Part shown: positions 25,481-34,225 of the stretch, one piece after another
Position numbering within the stretch: position 1 is the first letter of the stretch
How the letters are laid out: the number at the start of each line of letters is the position of its first letter
Assembly: GCF_017353185.1 (NCBI RefSeq)
Contig: NZ_JAFMYV010000009.1
Coordinates: 62,001-126,000 of the forward strand
DNA: 64,000 nucleotides
Reading direction: 5' to 3'
Source: Fibrella rubiginis
GTDB taxonomy: Bacteria > Bacteroidota > Bacteroidia > Cytophagales > Spirosomataceae
Translations under genes and position numbers: made by a program
Notes under the pieces: model-generated
What the model saw: the letters and a program-made list of their open reading frames with translations, nothing else
Told to the model about the DNA's origin: nothing
Databases searched by the model: none

Positions 25481-26863
25481 ATGGAAACGATTGTGCCTGT
25501 TCATCCGGGGTTGCCATTGGTGGGTAATACGCTGGCCGTTGCCCGCGACCCGCTGGGTATGTTCACCCGACTGCACCGGCAGTATGGCCGGGTGGTGCGC
25601 ATTAACATTGGCGGACGAAATCAGTACATGGTCTTCCAGCCCGAAGATGTGAAATACGTCTTGCAGGAAAACCACCGCAACTACGGCCGGTCGCCCGCGT
25701 TTCGGGTGCTGAAACGGTTTTTGGGCGAAGGGCTGCTTACCAGCGACGGCGATTTCTGGCGGCATCAGCGGCGGCTGGCCCAACCGGCTTTTCACCGTCA
25801 AAAAATTACCCTGCTGGCCAGTACCATGGTGCAGGAGTCGGCAGCGTGGGTGGCCGAACTGGGGCAAAGCGACCTCTCCGGCCCCATCAACATCTCGCAG
25901 GCCCTGATGGACGTAACCATGCGCATCGTGTGCAAAACACTGTTCAGCACCGACGCCAGCCACCGCCTCAACGGCCTGTCGCATTCGCTGGAAACGCTCA
26001 ACGTGCTGGCTAATAAATCGCTGTTGTCGCCCATAAAGTGGCCTACGTCCTGGCCCACACCCAACAACAGGCGATATGCCAAAGCCCGGAAGCAGGTCGA
26101 CGATCTGATCTATGGATTCATTGCCAGCCGCAAACAAACCGGTACCCGCCACGACGACCTGCTCGACATGCTGCTGTATGCTGAAGACGAAGAGGCAGGT
26201 GACTCGCCAAACCGGCGCATGCCCGAACAGCAACTCCGCGATGAGTGCGTAACCCTGTTCACGGCGGGCCACGAAACCACCGCCGTGTCTATGGCCTGGA
26301 CGCTGTACCTGCTGGCCCATAACCCGGCTAGTCTGGAACGCCTGCAAGCCGAAGTGGCGGGTGTGTTGGGCACCGTAAAGACCGAAGAGGGTGCGCTGCC
26401 ACCTGTAGAGGCATTTCGGGCTATGCCCTACACTTTGCAGGTGGTGCAGGAGTCGATGCGGCTGTATCCGCCTGCCTGGGCTATGAGCCGCATGGCCCTC
26501 GCCGACGACCATATTGGACCCTACCGCATTCCGAAGGGCGATACGGTGGTGGTGAGTCCCTACCTGCTTCACCACGACCCCACCAACTGGCCCGACCCGG
26601 AACGCTTTGATCCCGACCGGTTTGCGCCCGGCGCCGATGCCGGTCGCCCAGCCTATGCCTATCTGCCTTTCGGCGGTGGACCAAGATTATGCATCGGCAA
26701 TCAGTTTGCCCTGATGGAAATGCAGATTTTGCTGGCCCTATTGGTGCAATCGTTTGATATACACCTGGTCGACAAAAAGCCTGTTCGGCCTCAGCCGCTG
26801 ATCACGCTCCGCCCCAGCCGCCCTATACGATTACAACTCACGGCCCGACCTACCGCGCCGTAA
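25481..26863 (+). CDS. Cytochrome P450
   Basis: Soluble heme monooxygenase of 460 residues from the ATG at 25481; a longer frame begins at 25430 upstream of the promoter motif. Landmarks are PGLPLVGNTLAVARDPLG at the N-terminus, the I-helix oxygen-activation motif FTAGHETTAVSM, the K-helix ExxR in QESMRLYPPAW, the PERFDPDRF segment and the heme-ligand loop FGGGPRLCIGN with Cys near residue 403. It resembles CYP102/CYP4-like bacterial P450s acting on fatty or lipid substrates, but no redox partner is adjacent and the substrate cannot be read. Its stop overlaps the convergent transporter gene by 14 bp. Confidence 0.95.
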   Translation: METIVPVHPGLPLVGNTLAVARDPLGMFTRLHRQYGRVVRINIGGRNQYMVFQPEDVKYVLQENHRNYGRSPAFRVLKRFLGEGLLTSDGDFWRHQRRLAQPAFHRQKITLLASTMVQESAAWVAELGQSDLSGPINISQALMDVTMRIVCKTLFSTDASHRLNGLSHSLETLNVLANKSLLSPIKWPTSWPTPNNRRYAKARKQVDDLIYGFIASRKQTGTRHDDLLDMLLYAEDEEAGDSPNRRMPEQQLRDECVTLFTAGHETTAVSMAWTLYLLAHNPASLERLQAEVAGVLGTVKTEEGALPPVEAFRAMPYTLQVVQESMRLYPPAWAMSRMALADDHIGPYRIPKGDTVVVSPYLLHHDPTNWPDPERFDPDRFAPGADAGRPAYAYLPFGGGPRLCIGNQFALMEMQILLALLVQSFDIHLVDKKPVRPQPLITLRPSRPIRLQLTARPTAP

Positions 26864-27845
26864 TGAGCAGGCCAAGCCCCACCACGTAGCACAGCAGCAT
26901 CAGGTTCAGCAGGGTCAACACGCGGGTGGGGGCGTTTTTGAATTCGCGCCAGACGTAGATGCCCCAGAGCGCGGCTACCACCGTGGCACCCTGCCCCAGC
27001 CCATAGCTGATGGCGGGTCCGGCTTTGTCAGACGCCAGAATGCTGAACGACATACCTAGACACCAGATCATGCCCCCCAAAATGCCCGTCAGGTGATCGC
27101 GCCCGCTACCGAGGAAATAATCGGCGTAACTGACCGGCGTGCCCACAAACGGGCGGAACATGAGCAGCGTATTGAAGACGATATTGCTGAGCAGAATACC
27201 CACCGCGAAAAAGACCACGGCGGTGTAGGGGCTGAGCTTACCCGGTTCGGGCTGCTCAAAATTCGGGAACATCGACTGGGCCACGTATTTGTAGAAAAGG
27301 CCCATCAGACAGCCCGCCACAATAGCCAGCAGCAGCCCTTTGGTAGACGTACCCGACGTGCCCGAAGCCGTTTGCCGATACGCGTAGGCGTTGAGCAAAA
27401 TGGCCACCACAATCAGGCCCATGCCACCAAACAATAGCCCGGCGTTGCCTACGGGTGCCGAGAAGTAATTGACCACTACGCCAATGACCAGCGCCAGGCC
27501 AATGCCCACCGGAAACGCCACCGCCATGCCCGCAATGGCCATGGCCGCCACCAGAAGGATGTTGGCCGCGTTGAATAGCACCCCGCCCCAAATGGCCAGC
27601 CCGATATTCCCCGAACTGGCCTGCCCAACATCAGCCATAAACGACCGGCCCCCTGTGCCAAGGCTACCCAGCGTCAGGGCCGACAGCAAGGCCAACAGCA
27701 CAATGCCGAGCACATAGTCCCAATAAAACAGCTCGAACCGCCAGCTGCCGGCGGCCATTTTTTGGGTATTGGCCCACGACCCCCAGCAGAGCATGGTGAT
27801 GACACAGAAGAGGACGGCCAGGCCGTAGGTTTGAATGATGAACAT
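26850..27845 (-). CDS. DMT-superfamily sugar transporter (GRP/RbsU-like)
   Basis: Integral inner-membrane protein of 331 residues with about ten hydrophobic helices (for example GLAVLFCVITMLCWGSWANT, ILLVAAMAIAGMAVAFPVGIG, GLGLLITAR at the end). The WGSWANTQK start and repeated helix-pair arrangement fit the glucose/ribose porter (GRP) branch of the drug/metabolite transporter superfamily. It is the last gene of a tight leftward trio with ADP-ribosylglycohydrolase (13-bp gap) and ribokinase, so import of ribose or a ribose-containing nucleoside product is the best guess. Database labels may call it a DMT permease. Confidence 0.78.
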   Translation of the reverse strand: MFIIQTYGLAVLFCVITMLCWGSWANTQKMAAGSWRFELFYWDYVLGIVLLALLSALTLGSLGTGGRSFMADVGQASSGNIGLAIWGGVLFNAANILLVAAMAIAGMAVAFPVGIGLALVIGVVVNYFSAPVGNAGLLFGGMGLIVVAILLNAYAYRQTASGTSGTSTKGLLLAIVAGCLMGLFYKYVAQSMFPNFEQPEPGKLSPYTAVVFFAVGILLSNIVFNTLLMFRPFVGTPVSYADYFLGSGRDHLTGILGGMIWCLGMSFSILASDKAGPAISYGLGQGATVVAALWGIYVWREFKNAPTRVLTLLNLMLLCYVVGLGLLITAR

Positions 27846-27858
27846 AGAGGAAGGGGGT

Positions 27859-29388
27859 CTAATATTGTACCGATACGGGTTTGTCGTCGAACACCACGAG
27901 GTAGCTCAGGTTTACGCTGGCGGTTTCTACGGGGTTTTGCAGCACCACGCGGAGTTGATGTTTACCGCGGGGCAGCTGGTATTTCCAGGCCAGGTTAAAC
28001 CGGCGTGTTTTGTCGGCGGTGGGCCAGAGAATGGTTTCTGCTTTCTGACCGTCGATATACAGATCGGCGCGGAAATCATGGTCAGCGTCTTTACTTGTTT
28101 TGCGGTTGGCAGAGCCGTTCAGGACAAAGCCAATTCCCTCGAAATCAAGCGTCAACTCGTTGGTCAGTGCTTTGTTGATGGTCCGCTTGTCAACGGGAAA
28201 ATGCCCCACAAAACCCTGCTCCAGGGCCACCGGCGAGGGTGTTTGCTGCACAATCGTTACCTGATCGCCCACGACTTTGCCGCCATAGCGTTCCACCACC
28301 TGCAGCGCGTGTTTCATGCCCAGCGCGTAGACGTCGTTGAGCGACATAGTGGTGTATTTGAAGTCGAGGTCTTCGGCTTCGGCCAACCCCATTTTCCACC
28401 GGGCCGGGATCTTGCTATACCCCAGCATCGTGCCCAGAATACCCCCCGCCGACGCCGGATTGCAGTCTGAATCCTGCCCGCAGCGGGTAGCTATTTCCAG
28501 CGTTCGGGTGTAGTCACCGTTGCCGTAGAGCAGGCCCATAACCACGTAGGCGGCGTTGAGCGACGCGTCGATGTTGAACGTGCTGAAGATACCCTCCGGA
28601 CAGGATTTGTCGTCGGCCCATTTCTTCTGAATCTCCAGCCAGGCCTGTTTCCAGTCGGCAGGGTATTGCCTGTGCCAGCGGATCACGTCGGCGATGCATT
28701 TGTAGAAGTTGGCCTCCTTCGGAATGGTTTTCAGCCCCTCGGTCACGATGTAGTTGACGTCGTTGGATACAAAGGCCAGCGAGTACATGGCACCCATGTA
28801 GACCCCGCCGTAGTAGCCATCGCCGTAGTTCATGATGTGGCCGATTTTGTCGGAAATCCGCGAGGCAGTGTTGGGCATACCCGGCGACATCAGACCCGCA
28901 AAGTCGGCTTCGATCTGGTAGTCAATGGCGTCGGCCTGGGGGTTGTTGAGCCAATGACCCGACTGCGGCGGCATGATACCGTGCAGGATGTTATAACGGC
29001 CTATCTGATTGGCATGCCAGAGCATATAATCGGCGTTGGCGTAGGCTTTGGCGTGGGCCGCCGCCGGAGCGTCGAGGCCTTCTTTTTCAAACACATCGAC
29101 AAACGTGAGGTCCATGTAAATGTCGTCGTACAGACCAGGTATATCGATCATGGTTTTTTTGATGTAGCCATCATACCACGGAATCGGCTGGTAATCATTG
29201 ATCATAGTGCCCTGAAAGCGAAATTCGGTTGGGCCGCCGAAGGTGCAGCCAATGACCTGACCGGCCCAGCCACCGTTGATTTTGTCCTGAAGCATAGCTT
29301 TGCTGAGTACAACGGTTTTGGCTAGCTGGGGGGTGGGACCAAAAGCAGTCAGGGCCAGTAAACTGAGGACTAGAAGGAGGGTTTTCAT
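27859..29388 (-). CDS. Exported ADP-ribosylglycohydrolase family protein
   Basis: 509-residue protein with signal peptide (MKTLLLVLSLLALTAFG). The ADP-ribosylglycohydrolase fold is seen in KINGGWAGQVIGCTFGGPTE, the acidic DDIYMDLTFVDVFE metal motif and the late CGQDSDCNPASAGGILGTM motif carrying metal-binding Asp residues. A C-terminal beta domain (LTLDFEGIGFVLNGSANRK, QLRVVLQNPVETASVNLSY) looks like a carbohydrate-binding or NPCBM-like module. It probably hydrolyses an N- or O-glycosidic bond to ribose in the periplasm. Genes on either side encode a transporter and ribokinase, which would take up and phosphorylate the ribose released. Confidence 0.88.
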   Translation of the reverse strand: MKTLLLVLSLLALTAFGPTPQLAKTVVLSKAMLQDKINGGWAGQVIGCTFGGPTEFRFQGTMINDYQPIPWYDGYIKKTMIDIPGLYDDIYMDLTFVDVFEKEGLDAPAAAHAKAYANADYMLWHANQIGRYNILHGIMPPQSGHWLNNPQADAIDYQIEADFAGLMSPGMPNTASRISDKIGHIMNYGDGYYGGVYMGAMYSLAFVSNDVNYIVTEGLKTIPKEANFYKCIADVIRWHRQYPADWKQAWLEIQKKWADDKSCPEGIFSTFNIDASLNAAYVVMGLLYGNGDYTRTLEIATRCGQDSDCNPASAGGILGTMLGYSKIPARWKMGLAEAEDLDFKYTTMSLNDVYALGMKHALQVVERYGGKVVGDQVTIVQQTPSPVALEQGFVGHFPVDKRTINKALTNELTLDFEGIGFVLNGSANRKTSKDADHDFRADLYIDGQKAETILWPTADKTRRFNLAWKYQLPRGKHQLRVVLQNPVETASVNLSYLVVFDDKPVSVQY

Positions 29389-29400
29389 GGTATAAATGGT

Positions 29401-30342
29401 TTACTGTTCTGCCGTGAGTAGGGGAAGGGAGTCTACCTGCCGCCGGTGGGGCATGGAGGCTTGCGCGCCCATTTGCGTAACGGCAATGGAAGCAGCTTTG
29501 CAGGCGAAAGCCACGGCGTCGGGCAGGGGCTGGTTTTCGGCCAGGGCCACGGCCAGCGCACCGTTGAAACAATCGCCCGCCGCGGTAGTATCTACGGCGG
29601 TAACGGGGGGCGCGGCTACCATGCCCGCCCCGTCGGCGCTGGACAAATAGGCCCCGCGTGCCCCCAGGGTGATGACCACGTTGGGCACCCCAGCCCTGTG
29701 CAACCATTGGGCGGCTTCCCGGGCCGTGGCCTCGTCGATCACCCGGATGCCGGTAAGCAGTTCCGCTTCGGTTTCGTTGGGTGAAATCACGTGCAGAAAA
29801 GGCAGCACCGCCGGGTCGATGGGTTGGGCGGGGGCCGGGTTAAGCACTACCCGCATGCCGCGCTCGTGGCTCTGCCGAATGGCGTACTCGACCACGGCAA
29901 GGGGTGTTTCCAGTTGAATCAGGATCACCGTCGCCTCGTTTTCAGCCGATAACGCCGCTGCTACCTGCGCCTGACCCAATCGCGCGTTGGCCCCCGATGC
30001 CACCATGATGCTGTTTTCACCCCGGCTGTCGACCCCGATCAGGGCAACTCCCGACGGCTCGTCGGCATCGGTGGTGACAAAATCCGTACGGATACCCTCG
30101 CGCTCAAACTGCTGGCGGGCCTGCCTGCCGAACACATCGTTGCCCACATTGGCCACAAACGTAATTGGCCCGGCCAAAGGGGTTGACAGCCGGGCAGCGG
30201 CCACCGCCTGATTGGCCCCTTTGCCACCGGGATTCATTAGAAAGGTGCCGCCAATGACCGTCTCGCCCGGCGCGGGCAATTTGTCGGCTTTGATGACCAT
30301 GTCGGTGTTGGAACTGCCAATCACACAAACCGAAGAAGCCAT
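29401..30342 (-). CDS. rbsK: Ribokinase
   Basis: PfkB-family kinase phosphorylating D-ribose at O5. From ATG 30342 the protein is 313 residues: strand MASSVCVIGSSNTDMVI, PAPGETVIGG, the first PfkB signature FLMNPGGKGANQAVAAARLS, the ANVGNDVFG lid segment, ITLGARGAYLSSADG, and the second signature VDTTAAGDCFNGALAVALAE with the catalytic Asp. All are typical of RbsK. The frame extends to 30408 without another good start. It leads the ribokinase, ADP-ribosylglycohydrolase, transporter operon (12-bp gap to the next gene). Confidence 0.94.
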   Translation of the reverse strand: MASSVCVIGSSNTDMVIKADKLPAPGETVIGGTFLMNPGGKGANQAVAAARLSTPLAGPITFVANVGNDVFGRQARQQFEREGIRTDFVTTDADEPSGVALIGVDSRGENSIMVASGANARLGQAQVAAALSAENEATVILIQLETPLAVVEYAIRQSHERGMRVVLNPAPAQPIDPAVLPFLHVISPNETEAELLTGIRVIDEATAREAAQWLHRAGVPNVVITLGARGAYLSSADGAGMVAAPPVTAVDTTAAGDCFNGALAVALAENQPLPDAVAFACKAASIAVTQMGAQASMPHRRQVDSLPLLTAEQ

Positions 30343-30521
30343 AACTAGTGCTGGTAAGAAGTTGTACAAACCTATGGAATAGTTGCACCCTGTAAAGCCT
30401 TTTTCCAAGCAGTATGGCTATTTCTAATGGGCTGTGATATACGCATATAATGATATTTCAAGGCAGCAAGGCCAGTTTTTAGCCATATCTTTAGCTATTG
30501 CTATCAGATTCATTATTGGGT

Positions 30522-31985
30522 ATGACGTTAGATGTACTTCATCCGTTGGTTCATTCGCTGTCGAAGGCCGAAAAGCGGTACAGTCGGCTGGAACTGGGAA
30601 AAACAACGGGAGAAACGGGTTTCATGTACCTGTTCGATTGCCTGCTCAAGCACGAAACACCCGGCGAGGAACTGACCACGGCGTTGGCGCGTCGTTTTCC
30701 CGGTGCCACGCTCGAACCAGCCCGCAAACACCTCTACCGCATGCTGATGCAGGCATTGCGGCAATTTGAGCAGGACAAACGGATCGACGTGCGGCTGGGG
30801 CAACTTTTGCACGACAGTCAGCTACTGCACGACCGGGGGTTGGTGCAGGCTAGTCAGGCGGTGCTGACCAAAGTGCAACGGCTGGCCCTTCAGTACGAAC
30901 GCAGCCCGTATGTGGTGCTGGCCGCAAGGCAGCAGATAGAACAATGGGTACGTGCTCAATTCGACGGTGTTGATGAGCCTATGCTGGCTGCCCAGCATGC
31001 GCTGATTCGGCAGGAGGCCGACCGCAGCCAAACGGCCTGGCAGCATGCGGCACTCTACGAAACGCTGCTGCACCGATACCGAGCCTTCGGGGTGGCAAGC
31101 CAACCGGCTGATACGCTGAGGCTCAACGATTTACTGTTGGAAGAATACCAGTTGCTGAACCGGCAGAAACAAACATCATTTGCCATGCGGCAACAGCATC
31201 TGCACTTCCAGTCGGCCTATTTGCGCATGATCGGCGACGGGGCGGGTAGCCTGCGGGTGTATCGGGAACTGGACGGGCTTTTCCAGGAAAATCCAACCCT
31301 TTGGGCCGAACAGCCGATGTATTACGTTCAGCTCATCGACGGTATTCTGTCTGATCTCCGCCTGCTGGAACGGTTCGACGAAATGCACTTCTACATTGAC
31401 CGGCTGAACGGGCTGGTGGTTTCAGCGACCGGATTAAGTCAGGTTGTTCGCTACCAGGCACTTGTTCACTCGCTTCTGATGCACCTGGACCAGGGGCAAC
31501 TGGCCGAGGCACAGGCACTGGTGCCGGATAGGTCGGCCACCGCCTTTCTGGATTTTGCCCGTGAACTAACTCAATTGCCCCTGCTTCTGCGAACCACCGT
31601 TCAACTGGCTCTCGTCCGGTTGGCCATGAGGCAGGGACAGCTAAGTGCCGCGCTACACCAGCTCAACCAGGTGCTTACCCTGCCCATGCGCTCACTGCCG
31701 GCGGGCCTGGCTACGCAAAGCCGCCTGTTGTACCTGCTGATTCAAGCCCGGCTGGGCAACGCCGACCACCTGGTGTATGCCCTGCGGTCGGCGCGGCGGG
31801 CCATGAAGTCGACGGGGGCCTTAGCCCGTGGTGAACAGTTTGTCCTGCAACTGGTGCAACACTGGCTCGACGGAAAACTGTCGACAAAAACGCTGACACA
31901 GCTAGACGAACTGGCCAACAGCCCGGCTCAGGATCAGCTGCTGCGCGATCTGGACATCAGGCACTGGATACGTGCCTTTGTCTAG
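30522..31985 (+). CDS. Hypothetical helical-repeat protein (487 aa)
   Basis: No named family recognised. From the ATG at 30522 (MTLDVLHPLVHSLSKAEKRY) the protein is almost entirely helical, rich in Leu, Gln and Ala, with repeated helix pairs (for example QLLHDRGLVQASQAVLTKVQ, YETLLHRYRAFGV, LARGEQFVLQLVQHWLD) in the manner of TPR-like scaffolds. No signal peptide or membrane segment. It is divergent from rbsK; a near-match promoter element TATCTTTA sits at 30486-30493. Similar lone proteins of this size, starting with a SLSKAEKRYF-type motif, occur in Bacteroidota, but their role is not known to me. Confidence 0.8.
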   Translation: MTLDVLHPLVHSLSKAEKRYSRLELGKTTGETGFMYLFDCLLKHETPGEELTTALARRFPGATLEPARKHLYRMLMQALRQFEQDKRIDVRLGQLLHDSQLLHDRGLVQASQAVLTKVQRLALQYERSPYVVLAARQQIEQWVRAQFDGVDEPMLAAQHALIRQEADRSQTAWQHAALYETLLHRYRAFGVASQPADTLRLNDLLLEEYQLLNRQKQTSFAMRQQHLHFQSAYLRMIGDGAGSLRVYRELDGLFQENPTLWAEQPMYYVQLIDGILSDLRLLERFDEMHFYIDRLNGLVVSATGLSQVVRYQALVHSLLMHLDQGQLAEAQALVPDRSATAFLDFARELTQLPLLLRTTVQLALVRLAMRQGQLSAALHQLNQVLTLPMRSLPAGLATQSRLLYLLIQARLGNADHLVYALRSARRAMKSTGALARGEQFVLQLVQHWLDGKLSTKTLTQLDELANSPAQDQLLRDLDIRHWIRAFV

Positions 31986-32029
31986 TCGCAGCAGCCATAG
32001 GTACCGGCCCATGCCAACCCGACTGGCCG

Positions 32030-32449
32030 TCAGTTGGGTTTTTCAGTCGGTTTAACGTCCGCTGCTTTTGGCTTGAGTGTACCGCGGGCAATGGGTTCCG
32101 GTTTCGATTTGGGCGTAGCGTAACGCAGCAGCGTGGCCGTGGCAAACTCATCTTTGGGTGCTTTGGCAATCAGCAGCTGATAGGAGCGTGTGCCCACTAC
32201 CAGGTTTGAATAGGTCATGTATTTGCCCGATTCGCGGGGTATATCCCAGTTGGCGCGTGGTTCTTTAGCCAGCAGCGTGGCGTCTTCGGCCGACAGCGCG
32301 GTATAGCTGGTATCGGGTACAAACTGCTTGCCGGTAAGCCCTTCCACAACGGAGACAACCGCTGGCGGCGTGGTGCTGGCGGGCTTATTCTGGCTCAGAA
32401 CAGGCAGCGCCATTAAGGTCAGGAGCAGAAAATGAATTCCGGTTTTCAT
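32030..32449 (-). CDS. Hypothetical secreted protein (139 aa)
   Basis: From ATG 32449 the product has a clean signal peptide (MKTGIHFLLLTLMALPVLS). The mature part is short, with one globular stretch (TLLAKEPRANWDIP, YMTYSNLVVGTRSYQLLIAK, FATATLLRYATPK) and a Lys/Pro-rich tail. No family recognised. It is not in an evident operon; the GNAT gene starts further right on the same strand. Confidence 0.7.
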   Translation of the reverse strand: MKTGIHFLLLTLMALPVLSQNKPASTTPPAVVSVVEGLTGKQFVPDTSYTALSAEDATLLAKEPRANWDIPRESGKYMTYSNLVVGTRSYQLLIAKAPKDEFATATLLRYATPKSKPEPIARGTLKPKAADVKPTEKPN

Positions 32450-32573
32450 AGTTTTTTCAAGACGTTGGTACGTAATAAAAGCTATGAACCCGCGCTTTTG
32501 TTCCTGGAGCAGTAGGGTTGACAGGAGTGCGTCGCTGACGGATGTAGCCACGCGGAAGTAATATCTATTGCTG

Positions 32574-33065
32574 CTAATACACGGTTTTTTTTAACCTAAA
32601 CACCACTAATTTATCGCCTCCTCTGCTTATTTCTTTGTCGAACTTAAACCCAAGTTTCGCCAATAATTTCATTGAATTTACATTGTCTGGTACCGTAGTA
32701 GCCAGCAGGGGCTGTTGCCCAAGTTGAAGCAAAACGGCACGGGTGGCCTCGTAGGCGTAGCCAAGGCCCATGTATGCGGGAAGAAAAGCGAAACCAATAT
32801 CGTGATGATCCAGATAATCGCGCTTCACATAAGAGATAATCCCTATGGGCAAATTGCTCTCGTTGTTAAACACAACCGAATAATGCCGGGTGGGTGAATT
32901 AATAATATCCTGACAGAAGTTGCGTGCGTCTTCAGAGGAATAAACATGCCGATTACCAACAAAATCGAGCCAGCCTTTTGTATTCACCAACTCACGCATA
33001 AACTCGCTGTCGTCGACGGTCAGCGGAGCAATAAAAAGCCGGGCGGTCTGAACGAATGGGAGCAT
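32574..33065 (-). CDS. GNAT family N-acetyltransferase
   Basis: 163-residue acetyltransferase of the RimJ/RimL type. It starts TARLFIAPLTVDDSEFMREL. It has the acetyl-CoA-binding motif region IGFAFLPAYMGLGYAYEATR (here GLGYA in place of Q/RxxGxG/A), followed by ATTVPDNVNSMKLLAKLGFK, in which an Asn-x-x-Ser helix packs on CoA. The acceptor may be a ribosomal protein N-terminus, an antibiotic or a polyamine; sequence does not decide. It begins 10 bp after the stop of the DEAD-box helicase gene and may be transcribed with it. Confidence 0.88.
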   Translation of the reverse strand: MLPFVQTARLFIAPLTVDDSEFMRELVNTKGWLDFVGNRHVYSSEDARNFCQDIINSPTRHYSVVFNNESNLPIGIISYVKRDYLDHHDIGFAFLPAYMGLGYAYEATRAVLLQLGQQPLLATTVPDNVNSMKLLAKLGFKFDKEISRGGDKLVVFRLKKTVY

Positions 33066-33075
33066 AGCAACAGGA

Positions 33076-34218
33076 TCAATAACCCGTCAGGGCCAGGTCA
33101 GCCGTGTCGATGATGTCCACGCGCTTACCCATTTTTTTCTGGATGATTTTGAAGTGATGCTCATCGTCAGGCGTGATGAGCGAGATGGCTTCGCCAGAGG
33201 CAGCCGCGCGGCCTGTGCGGCCAATACGGTGCACATAATCTTTGGGCGAACGGGGCAGCTCAAAATTGATCACGTGGGGCAGAAACTGAATGTCGATGCC
33301 CCGCGAAATGAGGTCAGTAGCTACCATCACGGTGAGCTTGCCCGCTTTGAATTTGTTCAGCGTTTCGGTGCGGGCCGCCTGCGATTTGTCGCCGTGCATA
33401 GCCGCTGCCTGAATGCCGTTTTTCACTAGCTTAGCCACCACATTATCGGCGGTGCGGGTGGAGGAAACGAAAACAAGTACCTGTTTCAGCTTACCGGTTT
33501 TAATCAGGTAGCGTAGCAGAACACCCTTGCGCTCGAGCGTGGTACGATAGGCCGTTTGCTTAATCTGCTCAATATCAAGCGGTTCTTCAGGCACCTCGAT
33601 AGACAGCGGGTCGCGGAGGGCGTTGTTGCCCATCGCCTTTACGCCGTCGCCGAGGGTGGCCGAAAACAGGATCGTTTGCCTCACGGTGGGTAGCAACTCG
33701 AACACCTGTTTCATCTCGTCGGCGAAACCCAGGTCGAGGATTTTGTCGGCTTCATCAAGCACCAGTATGCTCACCGACGACAGTTTAAGGGCTTTTTGCG
33801 CCACCAGGTCCAGCAACCGACCGGGGGTGGCTACGAGTACGTCGGCCCCGCGCACGGCGGCGAGTTGCGGGGCAATGGGCACCCCACCGAAGACGGCCAC
33901 CGTTTTCACGCCGCGCATGACAAAGTCGCCAAACGTCTGGAACACCTCGGCCACCTGCGCCGCCAGTTCCCGCGTGGGCACCACCACCAGCACGCGTACA
34001 GGCTGCTTTTTGGTGACGGTAAATTCCTGCAGCTTTTCGAGAATAGGCAAAACAAAACTCGCCGTTTTGCCCGACCCCGTCCGGGCAATGCCCAGCACGT
34101 CGCGCCCCGCCAGAATAGGCGGAATGGCCTGATCCTGAATGGGGTATGGGTCGGCGTAGCCTTGTTGAGCAACGCCTCGTTGCAGCGATTCGGACAAGCC
34201 GAGGGTGGAAAAGGACAT
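33076..34218 (-). CDS. DEAD-box RNA helicase (RhlE-like)
   Basis: ATP-dependent RNA helicase of 380 residues with all core motifs: Q-motif PYPIQDQAIPPIL, motif I ARTGSGKT, Ia VPTRELAAQV, Ib TPGR, II LDEADKILDLGF, III FSATL, and domain 2 with TDLISRGIDIQFLPHVINFE and HRIGRTGRA. There is no long C-terminal extension. Such helicases remodel RNA in ribosome assembly and mRNA decay. It follows another DEAD-box gene by only 7 bp on the same strand, and a third, divergent helicase lies to the right, forming a cluster of three paralogues. Confidence 0.95.
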   Translation of the reverse strand: MSFSTLGLSESLQRGVAQQGYADPYPIQDQAIPPILAGRDVLGIARTGSGKTASFVLPILEKLQEFTVTKKQPVRVLVVVPTRELAAQVAEVFQTFGDFVMRGVKTVAVFGGVPIAPQLAAVRGADVLVATPGRLLDLVAQKALKLSSVSILVLDEADKILDLGFADEMKQVFELLPTVRQTILFSATLGDGVKAMGNNALRDPLSIEVPEEPLDIEQIKQTAYRTTLERKGVLLRYLIKTGKLKQVLVFVSSTRTADNVVAKLVKNGIQAAAMHGDKSQAARTETLNKFKAGKLTVMVATDLISRGIDIQFLPHVINFELPRSPKDYVHRIGRTGRAAASGEAISLITPDDEHHFKIIQKKMGKRVDIIDTADLALTGY

Positions 34219-34225
34219 TCTTTAT

